Shown: positions 18,702 to 28,758, counted from the first letter of the stretch. The stretch: DNA of 64,000 bases from Agarilytica rhodophyticola (GCF_002157225.2 NZ_CP020038.1:6158991-6222990), one strand, 5' to 3'. Notes: generated from the letters alone by a model not told the origin. Made by a program: numbers and translations.

Positions 18702-18731
18702 TAAGAAGGTGCACACTAAAGTGCACCTTTG
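18702..18731. terminator. hairpin between convergent genes
   Basis: AAGGTGCAC and its near-complement AGTGCACCTT form a hairpin with a 4–5 base loop, about 30 bp past the stop of the minus-strand LolA-like gene. T-rich sequence lies on both sides, so it may terminate transcription from either direction. Confidence 0.55.
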
Positions 18732-18760
18732 ATATTTATATTTCTTTTCTTTGAAGCTAT

Positions 18761-19582
18761 TTATTTAGCTCGCGCTAAACTATTCTTTGAAAAATCTCTA
18801 TCGGAAAAGCCATTGCGAAATGTCCAATCTGCAAATTTAAGCTCTGTACTTTTCCCAGTTTGGTGATTGACCATCTTCCATATATTTGCTCGCCAATATT
18901 TATCGAGAAATTTCTCATAGTTGGAAACCGAGAGAGTTTTTAGAAGCTCTCCTTTGCGATCATAGAAATTTACCTTCCATACTCGATACTCAGTTTTATC
19001 GTACCAAACCTCCTGTCGAGAATAGCCCGACTTAGGATCAACAGGGTCACGTTCAACAACAAAGTGGTCGCGACCATCAATAGTTTCATCTCGTAAGTAA
19101 TTATAAGTATATTTCTCAACTTCCTGAGAAGACATGTCTTCATAAGCAAATTCACTACCCATAAAAGGGCCAGACTTATTGCTAGATGAAATACGCTTAA
19201 CACGCTTAAGTGCAGGCAAGTACAACCACTGATCATCTTGCTCTACTTTATGAGTAAAAGATAAAAATGCAGTCCCTTTAACATCACTAGGGTTATCAAA
19301 CACAATTATACTTTTATCACCATCACTTTCTTGCTCAAGTGTTTTATTTCGCATACGACGTATAGTTTCTTCACCATATTTATTACGCAAAATCATTACT
19401 AAGTTATTGCTGGTATCAGTAAAGCCAGTATCACGACGATCAGCTTCGCGAGCAACATCCAAGCCTTTTTCTTGTGTGGATTGAGTGGCAGCATTAGTAA
19501 TTGCCGCCGCCCCTAGCGCGGCTATCATGGCAATCGACGTCAGCATACTCGCTCGCTTACTTTTAAACAGGGTTGCGCACAT
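18761..19582 (-). CDS. outer-membrane lipoprotein-sorting (LolA-like) protein partnered with MMPL transporter
   Basis: About 273 residues from the ATG at 19582, which has GAGGAAAA upstream; the longer frame would run 115 bp into the preceding gene. A signal peptide ends near ITNA. The mature part has the LolA-like pattern of the outer-membrane lipoprotein-sorting family: DKSIIVFDNPSDVKGTAFLSFTH, then YLPALKRVKRISSSNKSGPFMGSEFAYEDM, and the SGYSRQEVWYDK block. Its start overlaps the end of the MMPL gene by 20 bp, the usual pairing in this family, where the periplasmic protein is thought to hand lipid-like cargo to or from the RND pump. Confidence 0.82.
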   Translation of the reverse strand: MCATLFKSKRASMLTSIAMIAALGAAAITNAATQSTQEKGLDVAREADRRDTGFTDTSNNLVMILRNKYGEETIRRMRNKTLEQESDGDKSIIVFDNPSDVKGTAFLSFTHKVEQDDQWLYLPALKRVKRISSSNKSGPFMGSEFAYEDMSSQEVEKYTYNYLRDETIDGRDHFVVERDPVDPKSGYSRQEVWYDKTEYRVWKVNFYDRKGELLKTLSVSNYEKFLDKYWRANIWKMVNHQTGKSTELKFADWTFRNGFSDRDFSKNSLARAK

Positions 19583-21947
19583 AATCTTTTTCCTCGCTAT
19601 TGGTGGATGATGTAATTGGGGCACTAGCAAGCTCCTCACTCGGAGGATTACGATCGAGCCACAGCAAAAGGGCCGGCAGCAGAGTAAAGTCTGCAATCAG
19701 CGCCATAAGAATAGAAATTGCTGTCAGGATGGCCATATTAGAATTCATACCAAAACTGGATTGAGCCAATACGGAAAAGCCAGCAATTAAGATAACGGAA
19801 GTAACAAGTATCGCGACCCCTACCGAAGAAAATGCATAACGAATTGCAGCTTCGGCATCTAGACCTTGCTCGCGCCTTGCGCGTAAGTATTTACTAAGAA
19901 AATGGACAGTATCATCAACGACAATTCCCAGTGCCATACCAACCACCATAGATACTGCAACGTTGACTTCGGCTACTAATATTCCCCATAAACCAAAAGC
20001 GAGACCCGCTGGCAATAAGTTCGGAATTAAACTTAAAGCGCCTAAGCGAAGACTGCGCAATGCAAAAGTAATTAACAAAGAAATTACCAATATGGCGATT
20101 AATGTACCAACTAACATACTTTTTATATTACGTTCGGCGATATAAGCAAACATAATTGCAGGGCCCACGCCGTAAGACTCGATACCAGTATTTTCTCGTA
20201 ACCAATGAGTCCCTCTTTCAGCGACATCACGTAACTGCATAGAACCCATATCTTCAAGGGTTACGATAACTTGAGTAGATGACTTACTCACATTGAGCTG
20301 ATTGTTAAGGTCCAAACCATAAGGCAATGAAAGCTCGTACAGCAATAAATACTGCGCAGCCAGTTCAGAAGCTTCCGGTAAACGATAGAAATCCGGATCA
20401 TCACCATGTAAATTTTTATTTAAACGGTGGAAGGTATCACTAATAGTATTAACATGAGTAACTTCTGGCTGCTGACGTAACCAATCAACAAAACTGTGTA
20501 CTTTATTAAGAAACTCTGGATCGCTGACACCATTAGTATTGCCGGAATCTAGCGAGTACTGTAATTGATAAACACCAGAAAGGTTCTGATTTATGAAATC
20601 AGTGTCCTGACGGAATGAGGTAGATTCATCAAAGTAGCTAACGAAATTATCATCTAATTGATTAAGTGGAATTAAACTTAATAGTGTTATTGATATTACG
20701 GTCGCTGCTGCTAGAACAGGTTTGTAACGACGTATAACAAAGTCAGCTAAGGAACTAGTAACACTATCGATAATGCCGTTACTTTTCTTCTTATGGGCAC
20801 GTGCAGGTAAAATCGCCATTAGAGCAGGCAATAAAGTTACCGAATACACTAATGCAGCCATAACACCCATAGCGGTGATATTACCTAGATCACGCATTGG
20901 TGGCGCATCACTAAAGTTCATCGATAAAAAGCCAACTGCTGTAGTCACAGAGGTAAGAAAAATTGGTCCAAAATTAACACGTAAACTTTCTTTCAAAGCA
21001 TCAATTTTATTCATCTGACCGCGCATACCACTAAAGAGTGTAACCAGAACATGTATCGAGTCAGCCACAGCCAGAGTCATTATAATTGTTGGGGCGGCAG
21101 AAGAAGGAGGTGTTAGCTTAATACCAATATGTCCGGCCAGCCCCATTGCCGTCAGCACAGAAAAAATTATCACTAATGTTGTTGCGATAGTCGCAGTAAA
21201 TGAGCGCACCAACAAATAAGTAATTAAAATAATGATGCCGTACATCATCGGCACCAGCGACCCCATGTCTTTCATTGAAGATTCAAAGAAAGCATTAAAT
21301 AACATGACGGTGCCCGTCGTATGTATTTTAACTCCATATTTTTCTTCAAGTTCGGCAACCAACGCTCTGGCTCCAGCTACCGCTTTGGGACCCTCATCCA
21401 TGGATTTTTCTGGCAATTGGAAAGTTACGTTAACCCCGGTGATAGAACCATCAGAATTAACCAGCTGTCCTGCGAGAAATGGCTCGCTGAGCGCGACCTG
21501 TTTAACCTTCGATAATTGTTCTCGACTATATGCCGTAGCACCTTCAGCCAGGTCTCTCACCAGAAGGTCATCACCTTCAGCTGAGGTATATTGAAAATTT
21601 GTTACAGAGTCAACACGCAAAGCAAATGGTAAATGCCACGCTTTTTCAGTTAGCTCTTCTACTGCTGCCAACATGTCTGCTGAGAAAGCATCCCCTTCGG
21701 GTGGAACTACTGCAAAAAGAATGTTGTCACTTTTCGTATAAGTACGCTGCAATCGCTCGAAGGCTTGCAACTGCGGATTATCTTTACTGAAGAAAACTCT
21801 ATAGTCGTTGTTAAACTCGATAAACCGACCACCTGAAGCCGCCATTATCACAGTTACTACAGCCGCCAACAGCACTAGCCAGCGCCATCGAATGACCCAG
21901 TCAGCATAACGCGCTGCCCATTCTTTCTTGTCATCGTGTGAATGCAT
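19563..21947 (-). CDS. MMPL/RND-superfamily efflux transporter
   Basis: This 794-residue inner-membrane permease has the RND two-fold layout: a first helix near residues 24–42, a large periplasmic loop (~45–215), helices 2–6, a second periplasmic loop (~415–620), and helices 7–12 ending near 770. MMPL-type motifs include TPPSSAAPTIIMTLAVADSIHV and its repeat VSMVVGMALGIVVDDTVHFLSKYLR, where Asp residues would carry protons. Hydrophobic or lipid-like cargo is typical of the family. It is translationally coupled to the LolA-like gene. Its place beside the lyase/oxygenase cluster makes export of that product possible but unproven. Confidence 0.88.
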   Translation of the reverse strand: MHSHDDKKEWAARYADWVIRWRWLVLLAAVVTVIMAASGGRFIEFNNDYRVFFSKDNPQLQAFERLQRTYTKSDNILFAVVPPEGDAFSADMLAAVEELTEKAWHLPFALRVDSVTNFQYTSAEGDDLLVRDLAEGATAYSREQLSKVKQVALSEPFLAGQLVNSDGSITGVNVTFQLPEKSMDEGPKAVAGARALVAELEEKYGVKIHTTGTVMLFNAFFESSMKDMGSLVPMMYGIIILITYLLVRSFTATIATTLVIIFSVLTAMGLAGHIGIKLTPPSSAAPTIIMTLAVADSIHVLVTLFSGMRGQMNKIDALKESLRVNFGPIFLTSVTTAVGFLSMNFSDAPPMRDLGNITAMGVMAALVYSVTLLPALMAILPARAHKKKSNGIIDSVTSSLADFVIRRYKPVLAAATVISITLLSLIPLNQLDDNFVSYFDESTSFRQDTDFINQNLSGVYQLQYSLDSGNTNGVSDPEFLNKVHSFVDWLRQQPEVTHVNTISDTFHRLNKNLHGDDPDFYRLPEASELAAQYLLLYELSLPYGLDLNNQLNVSKSSTQVIVTLEDMGSMQLRDVAERGTHWLRENTGIESYGVGPAIMFAYIAERNIKSMLVGTLIAILVISLLITFALRSLRLGALSLIPNLLPAGLAFGLWGILVAEVNVAVSMVVGMALGIVVDDTVHFLSKYLRARREQGLDAEAAIRYAFSSVGVAILVTSVILIAGFSVLAQSSFGMNSNMAILTAISILMALIADFTLLPALLLWLDRNPPSEELASAPITSSTNSEEKDYVRNPV

Positions 21948-21976
21948 GAACCTACCTCTCTAGGTTTACAAGCTTT

Positions 21977-21994
21977 AAACCGATTTTTCGGTTT
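21977..21994. promoter_or_regulatory. palindrome upstream of the MMPL operon
   Basis: AAACCGA and TCGGTTT form a perfect inverted repeat with a 4-base spacer, 30 bp before the MMPL start. It is a candidate operator for the operon. Confidence 0.35.
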
Positions 21995-22122
21995 ATTATT
22001 AATTTCCCCAACAACTACATTAGCTTTGTCAGGGGGCAATAGTTGCAGGCCAACGGCGATTAAAGTGTTTACTCAAATCACCATCAGCCAAGTAATCTAT
22101 AAATTATTTTTTAAATCAGCAT

Positions 22123-22653
22123 TTAATATGTACCGCGAACTGGATAGTTATTGGCGGGGTTACGGATAAATTTAAGCCCCATTAACATTGAGTTAAGTTC
22201 GGGCCGGGCAAATGGTGCGTTAGACATATCCACAATCTGTAATTCAGCTTTTTCGTTGATAACCAAAACTGCGGGTTCAGAAAACGGACGGTCTGTCTCT
22301 GCTGCGGAAAATGGGTTAGAGATATACAAGCCCAGTTTCTGCATCTGCTCAATTGTCAAACCATAGCCCACTTCAATATCCGGCTTTACATCACTCATCT
22401 GAGCTTGCGCCTTTTCTTCTGGGTCTGCAGATAAGGCAACAACATCAATTCCAATTGCATTAAATTCGGGGACAAGTTCATTCAATTTTGATAGGTAGTT
22501 TGTGCAGAGAGGACAATGTTTACCCCGATAGACAACCACCATTCTCCAGTCATAGTTTTCAGCTGGCGTTGGAAGGTGAATTTCCCCTCCACCTAATTTT
22601 TGAACAGTGATATCAGGAACAGTTTGCCCTGCTGCAAGCTTTGTAGAGGCCAT
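22123..22653 (-). CDS. AhpC/TSA-type peroxiredoxin-like protein
   Basis: The protein has 176 residues with a thioredoxin fold of the AhpC/TSA/redoxin group. The active-site region is VVVYRGKHCPLCTNYLSKL: Cys at ~48 aligns with the peroxidatic Cys, and a second Cys three residues on gives a CPLC motif. Downstream VVALSADPEEKA is typical of the group. It would reduce peroxides or act as a thiol oxidoreductase in the cytoplasm, as no signal peptide is present. It is divergent from a TetR-family gene 227 bp away, which likely controls it. Confidence 0.82.
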   Translation of the reverse strand: MASTKLAAGQTVPDITVQKLGGGEIHLPTPAENYDWRMVVVYRGKHCPLCTNYLSKLNELVPEFNAIGIDVVALSADPEEKAQAQMSDVKPDIEVGYGLTIEQMQKLGLYISNPFSAAETDRPFSEPAVLVINEKAELQIVDMSNAPFARPELNSMLMGLKFIRNPANNYPVRGTY

Positions 22654-22702
22654 AATTCAATCTCTTATTTTGTAATGATTGCTATTAAATTATACCGAAT
22701 TT

Positions 22703-22819
22703 AAAAGGTCAAGATATTTTTACAAACATTACAAAAATAAGATTCATTATACTACTCTAACTAACTTAAAAATGTGGTTAAAAGTGCTAAAAAATTGATA
22801 TTTATAGATATTGACCTTT
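22703..22819. promoter_or_regulatory. divergent promoter with paired AAAGGTCAA motifs
   Basis: AAAGGTCAAGATAT at 22704–22717 recurs in inverse orientation as ATATTGACCTTT at 22808–22819. Read outward, each gives TTGACC, a good -35 box. On the minus strand TTTAAT follows after 17 bp. The symmetrical motifs may also be the binding sites of the divergent TetR regulator. Confidence 0.45.
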
Positions 22820-22880
22820 CTTTTTTATGACGAACAGTATTAAATTAATCAGTAAATAATAAGAGAGGAATTTGTATCGA

Positions 22881-23510
22881 ATGATAAAAAAGAAAATAGG
22901 CAGGCCACTCTCTTTTGATCGAGGACAAGCGCTTTTAGCTGCCATGCACGTTTTTTGGGCAAAGGGCTACCATGGTGCTTCGATGAAAGACCTTACCGAA
23001 GCTATGGGAATCAACAGCCCAAGTCTTTATGCTGCTTTCGGAGATAAACACGCGCTTTACATTGAAGCTATCCATTGTTATGTGTCAAATGATGCTTGTG
23101 CTCCTTTGGTAGCTTTTGAAACAGAACCAGATATTACGCAGGCTGTTCGCTCCTTTATGGAAACGGTTATAAGCTGCAGCACTGAGAGTAGCAGCGGAAC
23201 AAAAGGCTGCTTTCTCAGCTCATGTGTAGCTGCAAGCGTAGGGGAAGTAGAAGGTGCACGAGAGCTGTTGCAGCATGCCATCCTAGATATAGACGCCCGT
23301 TTATCCCGACGTTTTGAACTTGAAAAAGTTAGGGGCACACTGCCAAATAATCTGCCATCAATGGAACGGGCAAGACTTATGCTCGATTTTAGGCAAGGCT
23401 ATGTTTTTCGTGCTCGCGCTGGCTTAGAGCCTGAAAATATGATGGCTAACGTTGAGCTTATCGTACAAATGGTACTTTCTTCTCCCATTAACATACATAG
23501 TTGTAAATAA
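22881..23510 (+). CDS. TetR/AcrR-family transcriptional regulator
   Basis: The protein has about 209 residues. The N-terminal helix-turn-helix, FDRGQALLAAMHVFWAKGYHGASMKDLTEAMGINSPSLYAAFGDKHALYIEAI, is a clear TetR domain. The C-terminal ligand domain (~70–205) holds several Cys residues (CSTESSSGTKGCFLSSCV). The ATG at 22881 is preferred over an upstream TTG that sits only two bases after GAGAGGA. It is divergent from the peroxiredoxin-like gene, suggesting local control of a thiol or electrophile stress response; the Cys cluster would suit that but proves nothing. Confidence 0.85.
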   Translation: MIKKKIGRPLSFDRGQALLAAMHVFWAKGYHGASMKDLTEAMGINSPSLYAAFGDKHALYIEAIHCYVSNDACAPLVAFETEPDITQAVRSFMETVISCSTESSSGTKGCFLSSCVAASVGEVEGARELLQHAILDIDARLSRRFELEKVRGTLPNNLPSMERARLMLDFRQGYVFRARAGLEPENMMANVELIVQMVLSSPINIHSCK

Positions 23511-23764
23511 AGCTTAGATGCTAAGCTAAAGCATTCAGCCCCACTCACAGCCTGCTGAGCATATTCGCAAAGAAGCTCGGCTAGACCTTTATCGACAAAA
23601 TATATCGCTCTATAAAAAGTCGAGAGTGAGCATGTATTTAAACAATTTATAGTATTTATGAGTCCGATTCTTAGAATCCCTCGTACCTCCTAAACCACTC
23701 AGCGTAATATCTGCTATGCTTAGCGGCCGTTTTTTCTATGTTATTTGCTTTTTAGGAGAGGAAC

Positions 23765-25606
23765 ATGCCCCAATATCGCTCCCGTACAACAACTGCTGGA
23801 CGCAATATGGCCGGAGCTCGTGCACTATGGCGAGCCACTGGAATGAAAGATGATGATTTCCAAAAACCAATTATTGCCGTCGTCAATTCATTTACTCAGT
23901 TTGTGCCTGGACATGTTCATCTAAAAGATATGGGTCAATTAGTTGCACGTGAAATTGAAAAAGCAGGAGGAGTAGCCAAAGAATTCAATACCATTGCGGT
24001 AGATGATGGAATCGCGATGGGACATGACGGTATGCTCTACAGCTTACCAAGTCGAGACTTAATTGCCGATTCTGTGGAATACATGGTCAATGCTCACTGT
24101 GCCGATGCTATGGTCTGCATATCCAATTGCGACAAGATTACACCGGGAATGCTGATAGCTGCGATGCGCATCAATATACCGGTTATTTTTGTTTCCGGCG
24201 GGCCGATGGAAGCAGGAAAGACCAAGTTAGCAGATCACGGTCTTGACCTTGTAGATGCTATGGTGATTGCAGCAGATGACTCGGCTTCCGATGAAACAGT
24301 AGCAGAGTACGAACGCAGTGCATGCCCAACTTGTGGCTCATGCTCCGGTATGTTCACTGCCAATTCGATGAACTGCCTAACCGAAGCTCTGGGTTTAAGT
24401 TTACCCGGTAATGGAACCACACTTGCTACCCACGCAGATCGGCGTCAGTTGTTTGAACGCGCAGGGGAACTCATCGTTTCACTAACAAAGCGCTACTATG
24501 AACAAGACGACGTCACAGCTCTACCTAGAAGTATCGCAAGCAAAGCGGCGTTTACTAACGCGATGACCCTCGATATCGCAATGGGAGGCTCAACTAACAC
24601 TATATTACATTTGTTAGCCATTGCCGCTGAAGCAGAAATCGACTTTACGATGAAAGATATTGACAGCTTGAGTCGCGAAGTTCCTCAGCTATGTAAGGTC
24701 GCCCCCAATACACAAAAATATCATATTGAAGATGTCCACCGTGCCGGTGGAATTATGGGGATACTAGGCGAGCTTGATCGTGCTGGCAAATTAGATACTC
24801 AAACACCTACAGTTCATAGTGCATCCATGAAAGAAGCCCTCGATAAGTGGGATATTATGCGCAATGATGAAAGTACAGTTGCAGAGTTTTACAAGGCAGG
24901 CCCCGCAGGTATCCCGACACAAACAGCCTTTAGTCAGGCCACTCGCTGGCCGAGTTTAGATGGTGATAGACAGTCTGGTTGTATCCGTTCACTTGAACAT
25001 GCATTTAGCCTCGAAGGAGGGCTCGCAGTGTTGTACGGCAATATTGCCCGCGATGGCTGCGTCGTTAAAACTGCTGGTGTAGATGACTCTATTTTAGTCT
25101 TCGAAGGCCCTGCCCACGTAACAGAATCCCAAGATCAAGCAGTCCAGGACATTCTTGAAGATAGAGTAAAAGCTGGCTCCGTTGTCGTTATTCGTTATGA
25201 AGGCCCAAAAGGTGGGCCTGGTATGCAAGAAATGCTTTATCCAACCTCTTACCTAAAATCAAAAGGTTTAGGCAAAGCATGTGCACTACTTACAGATGGT
25301 CGTTTTTCTGGCGGAACTTCAGGCTTATCTATCGGGCATGTATCTCCAGAAGCAGCTAGTGGCGGAGAAATTGGCTTAGTAGAAAGTGGCGATTTAATAA
25401 GAATAGATATCCCGAAACGCACGATTAACGTTTTACTGGACGATACACAATTACAACAGCGCCGGGAGAAACAAAATAGCTTGGGGTGGAAACCTGCCAA
25501 AACTCGTAGCAGAAAAGTTTCACCGGCACTTAAAGCCTATGCAATGCTCGCCACTAGCGCAGACAAGGGTGCTATCAGGGATCTGGAAAAATTGGAAGAA
25601 CGCTAG
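23765..25606 (+). CDS. ilvD: dihydroxy-acid dehydratase
   Basis: This enzyme dehydrates 2,3-dihydroxy acids to 2-keto acids in valine and isoleucine synthesis. The 613-residue length and motifs are standard: [12 protein letters not shown] and [19 protein letters not shown] hold the Fe–S cysteines, and [17 protein letters not shown] and [20 protein letters not shown] mark the active site. It ends with a typical IlvD C-terminus. AGGAGAGGA lies just before the ATG. It is a single-gene unit; ilvC and ilvB are not in the window. Confidence 0.97.
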   Translation: MPQYRSRTTTAGRNMAGARALWRATGMKDDDFQKPIIAVVNSFTQFVPGHVHLKDMGQLVAREIEKAGGVAKEFNTIAVDDGIAMGHDGMLYSLPSRDLIADSVEYMVNAHCADAMVCISNCDKITPGMLIAAMRINIPVIFVSGGPMEAGKTKLADHGLDLVDAMVIAADDSASDETVAEYERSACPTCGSCSGMFTANSMNCLTEALGLSLPGNGTTLATHADRRQLFERAGELIVSLTKRYYEQDDVTALPRSIASKAAFTNAMTLDIAMGGSTNTILHLLAIAAEAEIDFTMKDIDSLSREVPQLCKVAPNTQKYHIEDVHRAGGIMGILGELDRAGKLDTQTPTVHSASMKEALDKWDIMRNDESTVAEFYKAGPAGIPTQTAFSQATRWPSLDGDRQSGCIRSLEHAFSLEGGLAVLYGNIARDGCVVKTAGVDDSILVFEGPAHVTESQDQAVQDILEDRVKAGSVVVIRYEGPKGGPGMQEMLYPTSYLKSKGLGKACALLTDGRFSGGTSGLSIGHVSPEAASGGEIGLVESGDLIRIDIPKRTINVLLDDTQLQQRREKQNSLGWKPAKTRSRKVSPALKAYAMLATSADKGAIRDLEKLEER

Positions 25607-25701
25607 AGTTTGCAAATACGGAGACCATTTCAATAGGTCTCCATTTAACCACACAGGGCTTTTCTATAGAGAACTTTGGAAAAGCAATAAATATCAGCAA
25701 T

Positions 25702-25728
25702 AAAAAAGGGGCTTATTAGGCCCCCTTT
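25702..25728 (-). terminator. Rho-independent terminator of the TonB operon
   Basis: On the minus strand a GC-rich stem (GGGGGCC, loop TAATAA, GCCCC) is followed by six T, about 25 bp beyond the TPR gene stop. It lies between convergent ilvD and the TonB operon and could also act on ilvD read-through. Confidence 0.85.
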
Positions 25729-25751
25729 ATAAAAGTTATTGCTGCATCAGT

Positions 25752-27164
25752 TTACAAAGATCGCTCTAACTCTTCTTTCTGACGTTGTTCATTTTGAGCA
25801 TACTTTTTCCAGTTGCCCACTACAGCCCGACATTGTTTATCATCGGCTGCTTTGTCAAAAGAGTTTATCGCTGACTTGAACTGCTTCATATCAACATAGG
25901 CAATACCCATATTAGTATGCACCTCACAAGCTCGCTTCAAGTTACCAGCGCGTAAGGCTCTCTTACCAGCTTCAACTGCAGCTTTACTATCATCAAGATC
26001 GAGATGCAAACCTACTAGCTCAGACTGAATGTTTCCTGCCTCAGGCTTGTAGTTCTTCTCTCCTCTTTTAGCTGCGTCTTCTTTCACTGCAGCTTTGGCA
26101 GCTTCGTTCAATGCTGCAATAGCTTTTTTCGGCTCACGCGCTGCTCGCCATGCACTAGCTAAAACCTTAAGGTACTTAACATTGCGCTCAACATTTTTCT
26201 CAGCCATGCCTTTTTCTAGTACTTTAGCGGCTTTGTAAGGTACATCTTCACCCAGGTAAAGATAGGCTAAGTTAACAATGTCTTGACGCTTCTTCAGCTT
26301 GTTCTGAATATAGACAGCATCTAAAGAGTGAAGCTGATCAGATTCACGCTCCAATAAGCCATTTACATTAGCAAACTGGGTCCAGTACTTAACATTGGGA
26401 TAATTGCGAATCAACTTCTCCAAAATTGCTTTTGAAGGCTTATAAGACTCTTTCTCCAAGTTAAGTGCTAGCTGTAAGCTATACCACTGCTCTTTAGCAA
26501 CTTTACCATTGGCCTCAACCATGCTAATTGCTTTATTAACATTAGTCGCTGCGCCCTTCTTATCCCCTTTCGTATAAAGGATAGTTCCTTTAAGGAAGAA
26601 AATATCCGAACCTACTACAGTCGATAGAGCTATCCATCGATCTAGATACTTAAGAGAATCATCAAAGTTATCTTGAGCAAAGTTTAACTGTGCTAAGGCA
26701 TATAATGCGTCAAGTTCAACCGCAATTGGAATTTCTGGTGACTGAGCCACAACTTTCTTATAAGCACCAATCGCTCTAGGATAATCATCAAGCGAATAGT
26801 AAGCGAAGGCATAAAAACGATAAATCTGAGATAACTCATATTTATTACATTTATCCTTACAAGAGCGCTCCATCTTTTGAAGCTCTTTCAACGCTTTCTG
26901 AAAGTCTGGTTTAGCATCAGGATTCTTTTCAGTGTCAGGGGTTACAAACTCAGTAACCACCCCCAACTTTTTCATTGTTGCTTCACTGATACCAGGCAAT
27001 TTACGGGTTTTTTTCTTCTTTGCTTGAGCATAGGCTTGCGTAACCAAGCCGGTGTTCACTCCGAAGGTCTGCGCAGTCTTGTCTACTACTACAGGAGCAA
27101 TATATGCCGCAGCCGACACCACTGCACCCATACTGAACAACTTAAGCGTGTTAGCAATTTTCAT
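25752..27164 (-). CDS. periplasmic TPR protein of the TonB/TtpC operon
   Basis: The protein has 470 residues with a signal-peptide-like N-terminus (ANTLKLFSMGAVVSAAAYIAP) and then a long array of tetratricopeptide-like helices. Clear units include YRFYAFAYYSLDDYPRAIGAYKKVVA and CEVHTNMGIAYVDMKQFKSAINSFDKA. It is the last gene of a six-gene operon, 14 bp after tonB. TPR proteins are regularly the last gene of TtpC-type TonB operons and are presumed periplasmic scaffolds for energy transfer. Membership of the system comes from context. Confidence 0.82.
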   Translation of the reverse strand: MKIANTLKLFSMGAVVSAAAYIAPVVVDKTAQTFGVNTGLVTQAYAQAKKKKTRKLPGISEATMKKLGVVTEFVTPDTEKNPDAKPDFQKALKELQKMERSCKDKCNKYELSQIYRFYAFAYYSLDDYPRAIGAYKKVVAQSPEIPIAVELDALYALAQLNFAQDNFDDSLKYLDRWIALSTVVGSDIFFLKGTILYTKGDKKGAATNVNKAISMVEANGKVAKEQWYSLQLALNLEKESYKPSKAILEKLIRNYPNVKYWTQFANVNGLLERESDQLHSLDAVYIQNKLKKRQDIVNLAYLYLGEDVPYKAAKVLEKGMAEKNVERNVKYLKVLASAWRAAREPKKAIAALNEAAKAAVKEDAAKRGEKNYKPEAGNIQSELVGLHLDLDDSKAAVEAGKRALRAGNLKRACEVHTNMGIAYVDMKQFKSAINSFDKAADDKQCRAVVGNWKKYAQNEQRQKEELERSL

Positions 27165-27178
27165 AAGTAGCCACCTCT

Positions 27179-27787
27179 CTATTGCTGACCCATTTGGAAA
27201 GTGAAGCGGTTTCTAACACCGGGAACTTCGATAGCTTCACCGTCGATAACCTTAGGCTTGTATTTAAACTTAGCTGCAGCCTTAACAGAAGAACTTGAAA
27301 ATATTTTATTGGGACAATCCACAACAACGATATCTCGCGTTTCACCTGTCTTAGTCACAGTATATTCCACAGTACAATACCCTTCGATACCTCTTGCAGC
27401 AGCACGACTAGGATATTTAGGTGCAGGCTTCACAATAGGCAGATAGTCACCGTCAGAAGAGAAACCACCAATTCCGCCAATATCAAGTTTAGCTCCCAAG
27501 TTCGGAGAAACAGAAAGACTAGTGTCTGCCTCTAAGTTCTCAAACTCAGGCTCAGGAAGCTCTGGTGGTGGCTCGTCTGGTTGCTCTGGCTTGTCGGGTT
27601 TTGATGTATCGTATTCCGTGGTGATCTGTTGATCAGGCATGGTAATATCAGGAAGTTTAAACTCTTCGCCTTCGGAAGGCTCTTCGAGGTTCTGCAATAT
27701 TAAAATATGCATCGTCAGTAGCAGTCCAGCGGTAACAATACCTGCAGGCACTAAGGACGTAATAACTCTTGCTGGGTTCATATGCAA
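27179..27787 (-). CDS. tonB: TonB energy-transducer protein
   Basis: This 202-residue protein has one N-terminal membrane helix (~12–32) and a Pro/Glu-rich periplasmic spacer (KPDKPEQPDEPPPELPEPEF). Its C-terminal TonB domain, ~110–202, has the YP box as KPAPKYPSRAAARGIEGYCTVEYTVTKTG. TonB couples proton-motive force harvested by ExbB/ExbD to outer-membrane receptors. The stop of exbD lies 6 bp upstream, indicating tight co-expression. The short spacer is typical of TonB2-like proteins that need an extra TtpC partner. Confidence 0.93.
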   Translation of the reverse strand: MHMNPARVITSLVPAGIVTAGLLLTMHILILQNLEEPSEGEEFKLPDITMPDQQITTEYDTSKPDKPEQPDEPPPELPEPEFENLEADTSLSVSPNLGAKLDIGGIGGFSSDGDYLPIVKPAPKYPSRAAARGIEGYCTVEYTVTKTGETRDIVVVDCPNKIFSSSSVKAAAKFKYKPKVIDGEAIEVPGVRNRFTFQMGQQ

Positions 27788-27793
27788 CCTACC

Positions 27794-28189
27794 CTATTGC
27801 TCAGTAGACAGCGAAATAGCGTTAACGCCAAGTTCTCTCGCGGCCTGAGCAACTTCTGTCAATGTTTTAATATTTGCTTCACGGTCAGCTTGAATAACCA
27901 CTTTACCTCTTGGTGTTTCAGCCAAAAGAACTTGAAGTTGAGTCTTCACTTGGCGAATATCCACTTCGTTTCGATTAATCCAAACTTTGTTACCTTCAGT
28001 GACTGCCACCAATATCGGTGTTTTAACCAACGTAGCGGTTGTCGCATCAGGCCTGTTAATTTCAGTACCGGGTTCTTTAATAAAGGATGCTGTAACAATA
28101 AAGAAGATCAACATGATAAATACCACATCAAGCATGGGCGTTAAGTCAATTGCCCCTGCATCTTCTTCAGCTTCTGCTCGTCTACTCAT
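27794..28189 (-). CDS. exbD: ExbD biopolymer-transport protein
   Basis: The protein has 131 residues with one membrane helix near 22–42. That helix carries the essential Asp in IDLTPMLDVVFIMLIFFIV, the proton-path residue of ExbD/TolR. A periplasmic domain of ~90 residues follows. It acts with ExbB as the inner-membrane motor of the TonB system. Its context, between exbB and tonB in a gapless operon, confirms the assignment. Confidence 0.94.
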   Translation of the reverse strand: MSRRAEAEEDAGAIDLTPMLDVVFIMLIFFIVTASFIKEPGTEINRPDATTATLVKTPILVAVTEGNKVWINRNEVDIRQVKTQLQVLLAETPRGKVVIQADREANIKTLTEVAQAARELGVNAISLSTEQ

Positions 28190-28220
28190 GTCTATTCTCT
28201 ATAAAACGCGATGGGCCACA

Positions 28221-28748
28221 TTAGTGGTCCATCGTCAAATGGTCTTCGAGTAATTGATTTTCACGCTTCGCTATTTTATTGATGTATGTGGTGCCAAATA
28301 CACCGGATAGAGCGGCCACCATACCAGCCATAGTTGGTATTGTTGCACGCGATACACCAGCAGCCATAGATTTGGCATCACCACCACCGGTAATAGCAAG
28401 AACGTTGAACACTTCAATCATGCCCGTAACAGTACCTAATAACCCCATTAGAGGGCAAAGAGCTACCATAGTGCCAAGCATATCCAAATTTGCATTAATT
28501 TTTTCGCTAACGCGAGAAATCATAGCATCTCGGATCTTATGAGCATTCCAAGAAGTTCGCTCTGGGCGAGCCTCCCAATGTTCCAACGTCGAGTTAACTA
28601 ACTTACTAAGAGAGCCTTTGTAAAACCAAAAGCGCTCAAACAGCAAAGTCCACATCATGAAAGTCAAGGCAGCGATCACGATCAAAATCGGACCGCCGGA
28701 GTCGATGAAGCTCCTAATATCTTCAAGCGCTTCAATCAAAGTCAGCAT
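28221..28748 (-). CDS. exbB: ExbB/TolQ/MotA-family proton channel
   Basis: This 175-residue protein has three membrane helices: one near 18–38, and two in the conserved core TMVALCPLMGLLGTVTGMIEVFNVLA and ATIPTMAGMVAALSGVFGTTYINK. These are ExbB/TolQ signatures. It is the shorter of two ExbB-type proteins in this operon and pairs with ExbD. It lies 10 bp downstream of ttpC. Confidence 0.93.
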   Translation of the reverse strand: MLTLIEALEDIRSFIDSGGPILIVIAALTFMMWTLLFERFWFYKGSLSKLVNSTLEHWEARPERTSWNAHKIRDAMISRVSEKINANLDMLGTMVALCPLMGLLGTVTGMIEVFNVLAITGGGDAKSMAAGVSRATIPTMAGMVAALSGVFGTTYINKIAKRENQLLEDHLTMDH

Positions 28749-28758
28749 GGCTGTTCTC

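Larger units (their letters stand above)
18386..18760. other. intergenic region between convergent genes
   Basis: This 375-bp gap contains two hairpins, annotated separately, and AT-rich sequence between them. I see no coding frame or RNA gene in it. Confidence 0.6.

Noticed and set aside
27782-28144. 120-codon plus-strand frame over exbD
   Set aside because: Shadow of a well-supported gene in an operon.
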